Assembly: GCA_943846715.1 (NCBI GenBank) | Contig: OX044356.1 | Span: forward strand, 434,001 to 498,000 | DNA length: 64,000 nucleotides | Reading direction: 5' to 3' | Origin: TMED14 sp002378565 | GTDB lineage: Bacteria; Bacteroidota; Bacteroidia; Flavobacteriales; Schleiferiaceae | Shown here: piece by piece, positions 1-8,097 of the stretch | Layout of the letters: each line of letters starts with the position of its first letter | How positions within the stretch are numbered: the stretch's first letter is position 1 | The notes under the pieces: model-generated | What the model was told of the DNA's origin: nothing | The model's input: the letters and a program-made list of their open reading frames with translations, nothing else | Databases searched by the model: none | Made by a program: the position numbers and the translations under genes

Positions 1-107
1 TTTGCGCTCCCATTGGAAGCATATTCGCAGGCCATTTCAAGGGATCATAATAACAACCTTCAGTGATGAGCTGCCTGCAGTGTCATTGAATACAAAACCC
101 GAAGCTC

Positions 108-2294
108 ATGTCTAAAGAGCAAGAAGTTAACCAAGAGGTTGACAACAAGGACGTTAAAGCCACTGAATCAGCGGCAAAGTCCACCACCAAAACCACAAAG
201 GAAGCCAAGTCAGAGGATAAGCCCGCTGAAAAAAAGGCCCCTGCTAAAAAGGCAACTGCTAAAAAGGCCCCTGCTAAAAAGGCAGCTGTAAAAAAAGCAC
301 CTGCAAAGAAAGCAGCACCAAAAAAATCAGAGCCAAAGCCAAAAATAGCACCAGTTGTTGAAGAAGCTCCAACTGTCGTTGAAGCGGCAGCACCTGTTGC
401 TGAAGAAGCTCCAGCTGTTGTTGAAGAAGCTCCAGCTGTTGTTGAAGAAGCAAAAAGCGACACAGTCAAGACGGTTTCAGCTATTGAGGATCACGGTGAC
501 AACGCTGATGAAGCCGTTGAGCAAGTCATCGTTGTTGAAGCGCCATTTGATTGGGCAGCTCATGAGTCAGGCGTGACAACAAAATCTAGTGACCACGAGT
601 CCATGGAGAAAATGTACGCTGATACATTGATGGAAACTCTTGAGAATCAGATGATTGAAGGTCTTGTTATGAAAATGACAGATCGCGATGTCATCATTGA
701 CATCGGTTCCAAAAGTGAGGGCATTATTTCCCTTAACGAGTTCCGCTACAATCCTGATTTGAAAGTCGGTGACAAGGTGGAAGTGTACGTTGACAAACAA
801 GAGGATAAGTTAGGCCAATTGGTTCTTTCTCATCGCAAGGCTCGCTCCATCAAAGCATGGGACCGTGTGAATGAAGCATTTGCTGCAGAAGAGATTGTCA
901 ATGGCTTGGTTAAGTGCCGCACCAAAGGTGGCATGATTGTCGACATCTTTGGTCTGGAGGCATTCTTACCTGGTTCACAAATTGATGTGAAGGCCATTCG
1001 TGATTACGATGTCTATGTAGGCAAGGCTATGGAGTTCAAGATTGTAAAAATCAATCATGAATTCAAGAATGTTGTTGTGTCTCACAAGGCCCTCATTGAG
1101 GCTGACCTTGAAGATCAAAAGCGCGAAATCATTGGCCAATTGGAAAAAGGTCAAGTTCTCGAAGGCATTGTCAAGAACATCACCAGCTACGGTGTGTTTG
1201 TTGATCTAGGTGGCGTGGACGGTTTGGTTCACATCACTGATCTGTCTTGGAGCCGTGTAGGTCACCCATCAGAAATTGTTGAGTTGGACGCAAAAATCAA
1301 TGTAGTTATTCTTGACTTTGATGAGGCTAAGACGCGTATACAGCTTGGTGTGAAGCAGTTATCTGCTCACCCATGGGACGCTTTGAGTGCTGAAATGAAG
1401 GAAGGCGATAAGATCAAGGGCAAGGTGATTGTTCTTGCTGATTACGGTGCATTCGTTGAAGTGGCACCTGGTGTTGAAGGCTTGGTTCACGTAAGTGAGA
1501 TGAGCTGGGGTTCACATTTGCGCTCAGCGCAAGACTTCTTCAAAGTTGGTGACATGATTGACGCTGTCATTCTTGGAATCGATCGTGAGGATCGCAAAAT
1601 GTCACTGGGTGTTAAGCAATTGACGCCAGATCCATGGAGCCTAATTGTTGAGAAGTTCCCAACGGGTTCTTTGCACAAAGGCAAGGTTCGCAACTTCACC
1701 AACTTTGGCGTCTTCCTTGAATTGGAAGAGGGCATCGATGGTTTGGTTCACATCTCTGATTTGTCATGGACCAAGAAGATCAAGCACCCATCTGAGTTCA
1801 CCACTGTTGGTGCAGAGATTGAGATCAAGGTCTTGGACATTGACTTGGAAAACCGTCGCTTAAGCCTTGGCCACAAGCAAGCTCAGGTTAATCCATGGGA
1901 CAACTACGAAAACGAATTCCCTGCAGGAAGTATCCATGAAGGCATGGTGACAGAAGCAGTAGAGAAGGGTTACGTTGTGATTTTTGAAGAGGCAGGCCTT
2001 GAGGCTTATTGCCCACCACGTCATGCAAGTAAAGAAGTCGGTGGCAACATTGTTGTCGGTGAAAAGCTTCCATTCCGCATCATTGAAGTGAACCGCGACG
2101 CCCGCCGGGTTGTTGTGTCTCACACGCAAACCCACACAGAGATGAAGGTTGAGTCGGGTGAAGGCAGTCCTGGTAACAAGTCTGCTGGTAAAGGCCGTTC
2201 GACTAAGCAGGTAAACCAAGCAATTGAGAAGACCACCTTGGGTGATCTTGGGACATTGGCGAAACTCAAGAAAGAAATGGAGAAGAAGGGCTAA
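108..2294 (+). CDS. rpsA: 30S ribosomal protein S1 with charged N-terminal extension
   Basis: S1 binds mRNA on the small ribosomal subunit. The 728-residue product carries six S1/OB-fold repeats, starting near residues 182, 264, 350, 435, 522 and 609. The middle ones show the typical pattern GxVxxxxxYGxFVxL...GLVHxSxLSW. Before them lies an extension of about 150 residues: first a lysine/alanine/proline-rich stretch built of KKAPAKKA-like units (about residues 40-75), then an acidic stretch with VVEEAPA units. Bacteroidota S1 is usually near 600 residues, so the extra length is this extension. The ATG at 108 is the first start that leaves the extension intact. No Shine-Dalgarno sequence or TAnnTTTG box is visible in the 107 bases upstream. 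The gene ends at a hairpin terminator. The family call is certain; the role of the extension is not known. Confidence 0.96.
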   Translation: MSKEQEVNQEVDNKDVKATESAAKSTTKTTKEAKSEDKPAEKKAPAKKATAKKAPAKKAAVKKAPAKKAAPKKSEPKPKIAPVVEEAPTVVEAAAPVAEEAPAVVEEAPAVVEEAKSDTVKTVSAIEDHGDNADEAVEQVIVVEAPFDWAAHESGVTTKSSDHESMEKMYADTLMETLENQMIEGLVMKMTDRDVIIDIGSKSEGIISLNEFRYNPDLKVGDKVEVYVDKQEDKLGQLVLSHRKARSIKAWDRVNEAFAAEEIVNGLVKCRTKGGMIVDIFGLEAFLPGSQIDVKAIRDYDVYVGKAMEFKIVKINHEFKNVVVSHKALIEADLEDQKREIIGQLEKGQVLEGIVKNITSYGVFVDLGGVDGLVHITDLSWSRVGHPSEIVELDAKINVVILDFDEAKTRIQLGVKQLSAHPWDALSAEMKEGDKIKGKVIVLADYGAFVEVAPGVEGLVHVSEMSWGSHLRSAQDFFKVGDMIDAVILGIDREDRKMSLGVKQLTPDPWSLIVEKFPTGSLHKGKVRNFTNFGVFLELEEGIDGLVHISDLSWTKKIKHPSEFTTVGAEIEIKVLDIDLENRRLSLGHKQAQVNPWDNYENEFPAGSIHEGMVTEAVEKGYVVIFEEAGLEAYCPPRHASKEVGGNIVVGEKLPFRIIEVNRDARRVVVSHTQTHTEMKVESGEGSPGNKSAGKGRSTKQVNQAIEKTTLGDLGTLAKLKKEMEKKG
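231..451 (+). repeat. Short in-frame repeats in the rpsA extension
   Basis: Repeats built on gcccctgctaaaaag encode the basic KKAPAKKA-like stretch (about 231-330). A 21-base unit, gaagaagctccagctgttgtt, occurs twice exactly (402-422 and 423-443) and partly before and after, encoding the acidic part. The repeats keep the reading frame, so copy number could vary without breaking the gene. Confidence 0.75.
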
Positions 2295-2319
2295 GCTTCG
2301 GATTCTTTCAGATATCTTT

Positions 2320-2351
2320 AAGGCCGTCTCTTTGGGGCGGCCTTTTTATTT
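2320..2351 (+). terminator. Rho-independent terminator after rpsA
   Basis: The arms aaggccg and cggcctt, extended by G-T and G-C pairs around a ttt loop, are followed by a T-rich run. The site lies 25 bases after the rpsA stop and directly before the nif3-like gene. Confidence 0.85.
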
Positions 2352-2359
2352 TCAACTGT

Positions 2360-3454
2360 ATGCGACTCAAACAACTCATCAAGACCCTGGAACAATGGGC
2401 GCCATTAAGCCTGCAGGCGGACTATGACAACAGCGGATTGGCTGTTGGCGATCCTGAGATGGAGCTATCCGGAGCTGTGGTGGCTTTGGATGTGACAGAG
2501 TCGGTGATAGATCAAGCCATTGAATCGGGAGCCAATCTCGTCCTGACACATCATCCCATTGTATTCAAGCCCCTGCGTATCCTTTCTGGCAGTGATTTGG
2601 CTCAACGCTGCCTCAGAAAGGCAATCAAGCATGACATTGCCTTGTATTCCTTGCATACCAACCTGGATAGTATACCGGGTGGCGTAAGCCATGAGATGGC
2701 AGCAAGGATGCAGGTCACTGACCTTCAGATTTTACAAAAAAGGTCTGGGGAGCTTTTCCAGCTATCAGTCATGGTGCCTAACGCATCCATGAGCAAGGTC
2801 ATGGAGGCCTTGTTTGCTGCTGGTGCAGGGCACATTGGTCATTACCAAGATTGTGCCTTTGTCACCGACGGAGAGGGTTGTTTCATGCCAACTCAAGGTG
2901 CAAACCCCCATGTAGGTGAGGTGGGCAAGCGCCATGTAGACAAAGAGCAAAAGGTGGAGGTAATGGTGTCAGCAGGTGACCGTTCCAGGGTCATGGCAGC
3001 CATGAAGGATGCACACCCCTTTGAGACCATTTCACACCAATGGCTGGCTTTGGATCAGCCGCATCCAGAGGTTGGTTATGGTGTGGTAGGGACCTTATCT
3101 GAGTCAATGACTCCTGAGGCCTTCATCAACCATGTCAAACAGTGTTTTGGGCTGAAGGTCATTCGACACAGTGCATTTGCAACGGATCGAATTCAGACGG
3201 TAGCCATGTGTGGGGGCTCAGGATCCGATTTACTGCCCCTGGCCATCCAGGCAAATGCAGATGTCTATATCACCGGAGATGTAAGCTATCACAGGTTTTT
3301 TGAACCCGATGGCAACATCTGCATGATGGATATTGGGCACTGGGAAAGCGAACAATACACAAAGGACTTAATCATGCGAAAAGTTCAAGCGGAATTCCCT
3401 AATTTTGCAGTCCTTCAATCGGATCAACCGACCAACCCCGTCTTAATTTCTTGA
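2360..3454 (+). CDS. Nif3-like dinuclear metal centre protein
   Basis: This is a member of the NIF3/YbgI/YqfO family, hexameric proteins with a two-metal site; some are linked to GTP cyclohydrolase-like chemistry, but the cellular role is uncertain. The 364 residues show metal-ligand motifs THHPIVFK and LHTNLDSIPGG in the N-terminal half and GHWESE near the C-terminus. Between them is the PII-like insert (about residues 130-230) seen in the long form of the family. The ATG at 2360 sits just after the rpsA terminator. The zinc-ribbon-like gene follows after 1 base, a pairing found in many bacteria, and the two are probably one transcript. TATTTTCA five bases before the ATG is only a weak match to the TAnnTTTG promoter box. 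Confidence 0.9.
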   Translation: MRLKQLIKTLEQWAPLSLQADYDNSGLAVGDPEMELSGAVVALDVTESVIDQAIESGANLVLTHHPIVFKPLRILSGSDLAQRCLRKAIKHDIALYSLHTNLDSIPGGVSHEMAARMQVTDLQILQKRSGELFQLSVMVPNASMSKVMEALFAAGAGHIGHYQDCAFVTDGEGCFMPTQGANPHVGEVGKRHVDKEQKVEVMVSAGDRSRVMAAMKDAHPFETISHQWLALDQPHPEVGYGVVGTLSESMTPEAFINHVKQCFGLKVIRHSAFATDRIQTVAMCGGSGSDLLPLAIQANADVYITGDVSYHRFFEPDGNICMMDIGHWESEQYTKDLIMRKVQAEFPNFAVLQSDQPTNPVLIS

Positions 3455-3455
3455 C

Positions 3456-4238
3456 ATGGCAAAAAAGACCCTAACCACGATGAGCGTGGAAGACAAGCTG
3501 AAAGCATTGTACGATTTACAAATTGTAGATCGTCGCATCGATGAAATCCGCAACCTACGAGGTGAGCTCCCTCTTGAAGTGAAAGATTTAGAGGATGAGA
3601 TCGCTGGACTGTCCAACCGTGTTAAGAAAATCACTGAGGACATCAAGGTGTCCAAGCAGGAGATCAAAGGCCACAAGCTATTGATCACTACCTGTGAAGA
3701 GAAAATGACCAAGTACACTGATCAGCAGAAAAATGTTCGCAACAACCGAGAGTTTGATGCCATTGCAAAGGAAGTTGAATACCAGGAGTTAGAGATTGAA
3801 TTGGCGAAGAAACACATCGGTGAGTTTGAAGAGAACGTGACAGCAAAATCATTGATCCTTGAGGCAGCTGAAGAGAAGATGACTGAGCGAAAAAGCCACT
3901 TGGAATTCAAACAAGGTGAGCTTGAGGGTATCATCAAGGAAACTGAGAAGGAAGAAAAAGATTTGATGGAAAAGACCGATGCTTTGGGTCTTGCTATTGG
4001 TGATGAGCGATTGCTTAAGCGCTACAATCAGATTCGCAACAAGGTATTGAACCGACTTGCCGTTGTTAGCATCGCACGCGATGCCTCAACCGGTTCGTTC
4101 TTCACCATTCCCCCCCAGCGTCAGTTGGAAATTGCTTTACGCAAGAAAATCATGTTTGATGAGCATTCAGGACGTATCCTCGTTGATGCAGAGTTAGCTC
4201 AAGAGCGCGAAGAGGCCATGGCTTCTTCAATTGCCTAA
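3456..4238 (+). CDS. CdsZ/DUF164-type coiled-coil protein with cysteine-less zinc-ribbon fold
   Basis: The family consists of a long antiparallel coiled coil followed by a C-terminal C4 zinc ribbon, and probably binds nucleic acid. Residues 1 to about 185 are strongly coiled-coil, rich in E and K, with a conserved FDAIAKEVEYQELEIELA region. The tail (about residues 205-250) aligns with the zinc ribbon: IPPQRQLEIALRKK and SGRILVD are intact. The four cysteine positions, however, read S, S, D and S (DASTGSF and FDEHSGRI). The protein therefore keeps the fold signature but should not bind zinc there. The reading frame is clean, so this is not a frameshift. It follows nif3 by one base. Confidence 0.88.
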   Translation: MAKKTLTTMSVEDKLKALYDLQIVDRRIDEIRNLRGELPLEVKDLEDEIAGLSNRVKKITEDIKVSKQEIKGHKLLITTCEEKMTKYTDQQKNVRNNREFDAIAKEVEYQELEIELAKKHIGEFEENVTAKSLILEAAEEKMTERKSHLEFKQGELEGIIKETEKEEKDLMEKTDALGLAIGDERLLKRYNQIRNKVLNRLAVVSIARDASTGSFFTIPPQRQLEIALRKKIMFDEHSGRILVDAELAQEREEAMASSIA

Positions 4239-4263
4239 CGGTCCAACCGTTTTAATCCATTCA

Positions 4264-4290
4264 ATGCAACCTTCGGGTTGCATTTTTTTT
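4264..4290 (+). terminator. Terminator with TTCG tetraloop
   Basis: The stem atgcaacc/ggttgcat closes a ttcg loop and is followed by seven further T. It ends the nif3-zinc-ribbon transcript. There is no T run on the other strand, so it acts on the plus strand only. Confidence 0.93.
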
Positions 4291-4295
4291 ATGGC

Positions 4296-5063
4296 TTAGT
4301 TGCTTTTTCTGCAGATCATCAATGGCTCCCCAGCAGGCATGCGGTAACGTTGCATCAAGCCTGAGTCAATGTGATCTGATAGCTGAAAGACTTCAACGTC
4401 AAAGCCAGCTAAACGCAAACGGTCAGCGTAGTCCTTGCCGTAGACGCGGACATGGTCGTATTGGCCAAACCTGCGTTCCCTTTCCCTGGGGTCGATAACG
4501 CTTGGGTCCTCATCAGTTAGGACCTGTTGAGGAAGGTAGGGCACCTGAAAGATGCCCCAGCCGCCGGGTTTCATGACTCGGTACAGCTCTCGCAGGCATT
4601 GTTTGTCATCGGTGACATGTTCAAGCACATGGTTGCAGAAGATCACATCGAAGCGATCAGCTTCCAAAGGGATGTCATGCAAGTCAAAGTGCATATCTGC
4701 AAGGGGAGATTCGATGTCACCGGTGAGGACATCGAGGTTGCTTTGTTGCTTGAATCGCTGGTGAAAGCATTGCTCTGGGGCGATGTGTAGCATGGCCAGT
4801 TTACTTGCCGTGAAGAAGTCACTGAAATCCCTGAGGTACAACCACATCAAGCGGTGACGCTCGAGGGAGTGGCTGCCAGGAGCCAGGGCATTGTCGCGGA
4901 TTGCACCACCATAGCCATAGGGTAGGAACTTTCGGTAAGACTTGCCATCAATGGGGTCTTCAAAACGGTCGCCAGCAAACAGCAGTGGGGCCATCCAACG
5001 CATGATGGCACTCATGCGGATCAACCAAGGTCTAGGGATCCAGCGAAGAGCGAATTTAATCAT
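4296..5063 (-). CDS. Class I SAM-dependent methyltransferase
   Basis: The product is 255 residues of the Methyltransf_11 type. The central part carries LHIAPE (motif I region), DLHDIPLEADRFDVIFCNHVLEHV (read as motif II and the strand-4 acidic loop) and LYRVMKPGGW (motif III), followed by a proline-rich region and a C-terminal domain. The substrate cannot be read from the sequence. The first 40 residues are basic and hydrophobic. The start overlaps the map stop codon as ATGA, so it is the last gene of the seven-gene minus-strand run beginning at lgt. A role in modifying a small molecule or surface component is only a guess. Confidence 0.82.
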   Translation of the reverse strand: MIKFALRWIPRPWLIRMSAIMRWMAPLLFAGDRFEDPIDGKSYRKFLPYGYGGAIRDNALAPGSHSLERHRLMWLYLRDFSDFFTASKLAMLHIAPEQCFHQRFKQQSNLDVLTGDIESPLADMHFDLHDIPLEADRFDVIFCNHVLEHVTDDKQCLRELYRVMKPGGWGIFQVPYLPQQVLTDEDPSVIDPRERERRFGQYDHVRVYGKDYADRLRLAGFDVEVFQLSDHIDSGLMQRYRMPAGEPLMICRKSN

Positions 5064-5857
5064 GCGAAAAGGGGATCTTCCTTGGGTAGTCCAAGGGCAT
5101 CATAGATGTAATCAAAGGTTGACAGCATCACGGGGCGACCCTCTACAAGGGCCACGTCATGTTCAAAGTGGGCAGATCGCTGCTTGTCTGCAGTGATGAT
5201 ACTCCATCCATCCTTGAGCTGCCTCACGCGATGGGTACCCATATTGATCATGGGCTCAATGGCGAGAACCATGCCGTCTTGCAGCAATTTACCTGAGCCA
5301 CGTTTGCCGTAGTTAGGCACTTGTGGGTCTTCGTGCAATTTGCGGCCCAGTCCATGACCGACCAATTCACGAACCACACCATAGCCTTCATCTTCACAAT
5401 GCTTTTGAATGACGTAGCCAATGTCACCTACGCGATTCCCCTTTCGCATCGCATCAATGCCAAGGTATAGCGAGGCTTTGGTAACGTCCAGCAATCGCTG
5501 ACTTTCCGCATCAATCTCGCCAACAGGAAAGGTGTAGGCATGATCCCCATAGAAATCATTCATGAGCACACCACAATCAATGGAGATAATTTCACCTTCT
5601 TGCAAGGGTGCACCTGTTGGAATGCCATGCACGACTTGCTCATTCAAGGACATGCAAAGGCTGTTGGGGAAGCCATACATTCCAAGGAATCCAGGCACCC
5701 CGCCATGGTCGCGAATGAAGGCCTCGGCCAATGTGTCAAGGTGCAGGGTTGTCACACCAGGGGCAATTTCACCAGCAAGCATGCCAAGCGTTTTTGAGAC
5801 CAGCTGTGCAGACTCTCGCATCAACGCGATCTCATCGGTGTTTTTGAGGATAACCAT
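5060..5857 (-). CDS. map: Type I methionine aminopeptidase
   Basis: The enzyme removes the initiator methionine from nascent proteins. The 265-residue length fits bacterial type I. Metal ligands and neighbours are visible: HGIPTG, DCGVLMNDFYGD (two Asp), GHGLGRKLHE (His), AIEPMI (Glu) and a late Glu in FEHDVALVEG. The start is one base from the gpmI stop and the stop overlaps the next start. Its place behind gpmI rather than next to secY or infA is unremarkable. Confidence 0.96.
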   Translation of the reverse strand: MVILKNTDEIALMRESAQLVSKTLGMLAGEIAPGVTTLHLDTLAEAFIRDHGGVPGFLGMYGFPNSLCMSLNEQVVHGIPTGAPLQEGEIISIDCGVLMNDFYGDHAYTFPVGEIDAESQRLLDVTKASLYLGIDAMRKGNRVGDIGYVIQKHCEDEGYGVVRELVGHGLGRKLHEDPQVPNYGKRGSGKLLQDGMVLAIEPMINMGTHRVRQLKDGWSIITADKQRSAHFEHDVALVEGRPVMLSTFDYIYDALGLPKEDPLFA

Positions 5858-5858
5858 G

Positions 5859-7376
5859 TCAAAAATGCTGGATCAATGATTGACCTGTCATCTGCTCAGG
5901 TTGAGTCACGCCCATCCATTCAAGGATGGTTGGAGCGACATCAGACAAAGCACCATCGCCCATATTGATGGATGAACAATCCAGGGCGCTGACAAGATGG
6001 AAGGGAACAGGCTGGGTGCTGTGTGCTGTATTAGGGCTTCCGTCGGGATTGATCATGCAATCGCAATTGCCATGATCAGCCAGAATGAAGAAGGTGTAGC
6101 CGTTGCTTAAACCAGCTTGAACAACAGCTTCTGCGCAGGCATCCACGGTCTCAACGGCCTGCACGGCAGCATCCATATTGCCAGTGTGACCCACCATGTC
6201 AGGGTTGGCGAAATTCAGGCAAATAAAGTCAGGGCCATCGTCGGTCAACAGGGGGATGATGGCATCTCGAATCTCGTAGGCAGACATTTCAGGCTGCAAG
6301 TCATAGGTGGCCACCTTGGGTGAAGGAATAAGGATGCGCTGCTCCCCTTCAAATTCAGCCTCATGGCCTCCATTGAAAAAATAGGTGACATGCGGGTATT
6401 TCTCTGTTTCTGCAATGCGGATTTGTCTCAACCCGGCATCAGCAAGGACTTGGCCCATGCAGTCTTGAACCTTGTCCTTGTCAAAAAGGACTGTCAGTCC
6501 TTCGAAACTGTCGTCATAACGGGTCATGGTGTAAAAATCCAAATCCAATGGCTTGAGTTCAGCTTCAGCAGATTGGGAAAGAACCTTGGTCAGTTGACGG
6601 GCCCTGTCTGAGCGGAAATTGACAAAAAGGAGTGCATCACCAGGTTGAATTAATCCTTGCGGGTTGAGCACCATGGGCTCAATGAATTCATCGCTTTGAC
6701 CCTTGGCGTAGGCTTCGCGAAGCGCTGAGGACGCAGAGGTTGCCTGACTGACCACATCACCCTTGCCATGGATCATGGCATCGTAGGCTTTACCTATGCG
6801 CTCCCATCGGTGATCTCTATCCATGGCGTGGTAGCGCCCCATCACCGTGGCAAGCTGACCAACGTGTTTGTCCATGTGTGATTGAAGGTCTGCAAGGAAA
6901 GCAGCCCCTGAATGCGGATCACAATCACGACCATCCATGAAGGCATGCACCTGGACGTCTGTCAAGCCTTCCTGTCTGCAATGACTGAGGATTCCTTTGA
7001 AGTGATTGATGTGGCTGTGCACGCCGCCATCACTGACCAGGCCAATTAAGTGCAATCGCTTGCCTTGCTTGACAGAGGTGATGAGTTGCTGCATGGCAGG
7101 TAGGCTTTTCAAGCCGCCCTCATCCACTAGGAGGCTGATTCGGGCCAAATCTTGCTGGATCACTCGACCAGCACCCAGGTTCATGTGGCCCACTTCAGAG
7201 TTGCCCATTTGCCCATCAGGTAGACCGACATGGATGCCAGAGGCTTCCAGCTGACTGTTGGGAAAAGCCCCCAAAAGGCTATCCATGAAAGGGGTTTCAG
7301 CCCTTTCAATGGCAGAGACTGAAGGGTTCTTCGCAAGACCCCAGCCATCCAAAATGATCAACGCCGATTTATTCAC
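5859..7376 (-). CDS. gpmI: 2,3-bisphosphoglycerate-independent phosphoglycerate mutase
   Basis: The enzyme interconverts 3- and 2-phosphoglycerate in glycolysis using two manganese ions and a phosphoserine. The 505 residues show the alkaline-phosphatase-superfamily start LIILDGWG, the nucleophile Ser60 in GQMGNSEVGH, DGRDCDPHSG, and the second metal cluster ADHGNCD with AHSTQPVPF. The start codon is GTG at 7376, 8 bases inside the end of pepE, which implies translational coupling. No shorter start would keep the catalytic Asp of LDGWG. Confidence 0.96.
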   Translation of the reverse strand: MNKSALIILDGWGLAKNPSVSAIERAETPFMDSLLGAFPNSQLEASGIHVGLPDGQMGNSEVGHMNLGAGRVIQQDLARISLLVDEGGLKSLPAMQQLITSVKQGKRLHLIGLVSDGGVHSHINHFKGILSHCRQEGLTDVQVHAFMDGRDCDPHSGAAFLADLQSHMDKHVGQLATVMGRYHAMDRDHRWERIGKAYDAMIHGKGDVVSQATSASSALREAYAKGQSDEFIEPMVLNPQGLIQPGDALLFVNFRSDRARQLTKVLSQSAEAELKPLDLDFYTMTRYDDSFEGLTVLFDKDKVQDCMGQVLADAGLRQIRIAETEKYPHVTYFFNGGHEAEFEGEQRILIPSPKVATYDLQPEMSAYEIRDAIIPLLTDDGPDFICLNFANPDMVGHTGNMDAAVQAVETVDACAEAVVQAGLSNGYTFFILADHGNCDCMINPDGSPNTAHSTQPVPFHLVSALDCSSINMGDGALSDVAPTILEWMGVTQPEQMTGQSLIQHF

Positions 7377-8097
7377 GGGGTAAAGTTAATCGATCATTAA
7401 GCTGTAATGGGCCTGGGGCCTGCTCGTAAGCTGCTTTTCCAGAATGGAATACCCTGGCAGAATGGGGCCCTAAAAGCGAGATTTCGCCTGCTTCAACCTT
7501 CAGCCATGATCCCTCACGAAGGCCAATGACTGCTTGGTTGTTGTGCTGATGAAATTCAGCAATGCGTGTGGCCCGACTTTCGCCCATGTGCGTGGAATGG
7601 TCCTCTGGATCCAGGTAATGTGGGTTCAGATTGCAAGGTATCCAGCTAAAGGTGTCAAAGCTTGGTGGGTAGATGATAGGCATGTCATTGGTGGTTCCCA
7701 AGGTCATGCCGGCCATGTTGCTTCCCGCGCTGCTTCCCATGTATGGCAAGCCAGACCTGACTGCAGCATCAATCGCAGCAAAGGCACCAGAGTCATACAA
7801 GGTTTTCAGCAGCAAGAAAGTGTTTCCGCCACCAATGAAAACACCCCCAGCATCTGCCATGGCAGCGTCAATGGAAGGGTAGCTGTGGATACCTCGCATG
7901 GCGATGCCTTGTTCAGCAAAGGCCTTGGTAGCTATAGCACTGTAATCATCGAAGGACATGCCGCCAGGGCGTGCATAGGGCACAAAAATCACTGGCTTGC
8001 CTTGCGTATTGGCAAAATGGGCAGACCATGCTTCTTTGAAATAGCTCAAATAAGGCTGACCGTGAACCGTGGATGTGGAAGCAAGCAATAGGTTCAT
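7369..8097 (-). CDS. pepE: Peptidase E (dipeptidase E, family S51)
   Basis: Peptidase E cleaves Asp-X dipeptides using a catalytic serine in a class I glutaminase-like fold. The 242 residues contain GVFIGGGNTF and the nucleophile elbow GSSAGSN, both diagnostic of S51, and a downstream His region (NLNPHYLDPEDHSTHMGESR). No signal peptide is seen, so it is cytoplasmic. Its ATG overlaps the stop of the sialidase-like gene as ATGA, and its end overlaps gpmI by 8 bases. Confidence 0.92.
   Translation of the reverse strand: MNLLLASTSTVHGQPYLSYFKEAWSAHFANTQGKPVIFVPYARPGGMSFDDYSAIATKAFAEQGIAMRGIHSYPSIDAAMADAGGVFIGGGNTFLLLKTLYDSGAFAAIDAAVRSGLPYMGSSAGSNMAGMTLGTTNDMPIIYPPSFDTFSWIPCNLNPHYLDPEDHSTHMGESRATRIAEFHQHNNQAVIGLREGSWLKVEAGEISLLGPHSARVFHSGKAAYEQAPGPLQLNDRLTLPRE

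Noticed and set aside
83..469. Open frame on the minus strand opposite the rpsA extension
   Set aside because: It is the shadow of low-complexity Lys/Ala and Glu/Ala codons; its sequence is only Ala/Ser/Phe-rich repeats.
3456..4238. Pseudogene because the zinc ligands are missing
   Set aside because: The frame is intact and flanking ribbon residues are conserved; the cysteines are replaced by codons for S and D, not removed by frameshift.
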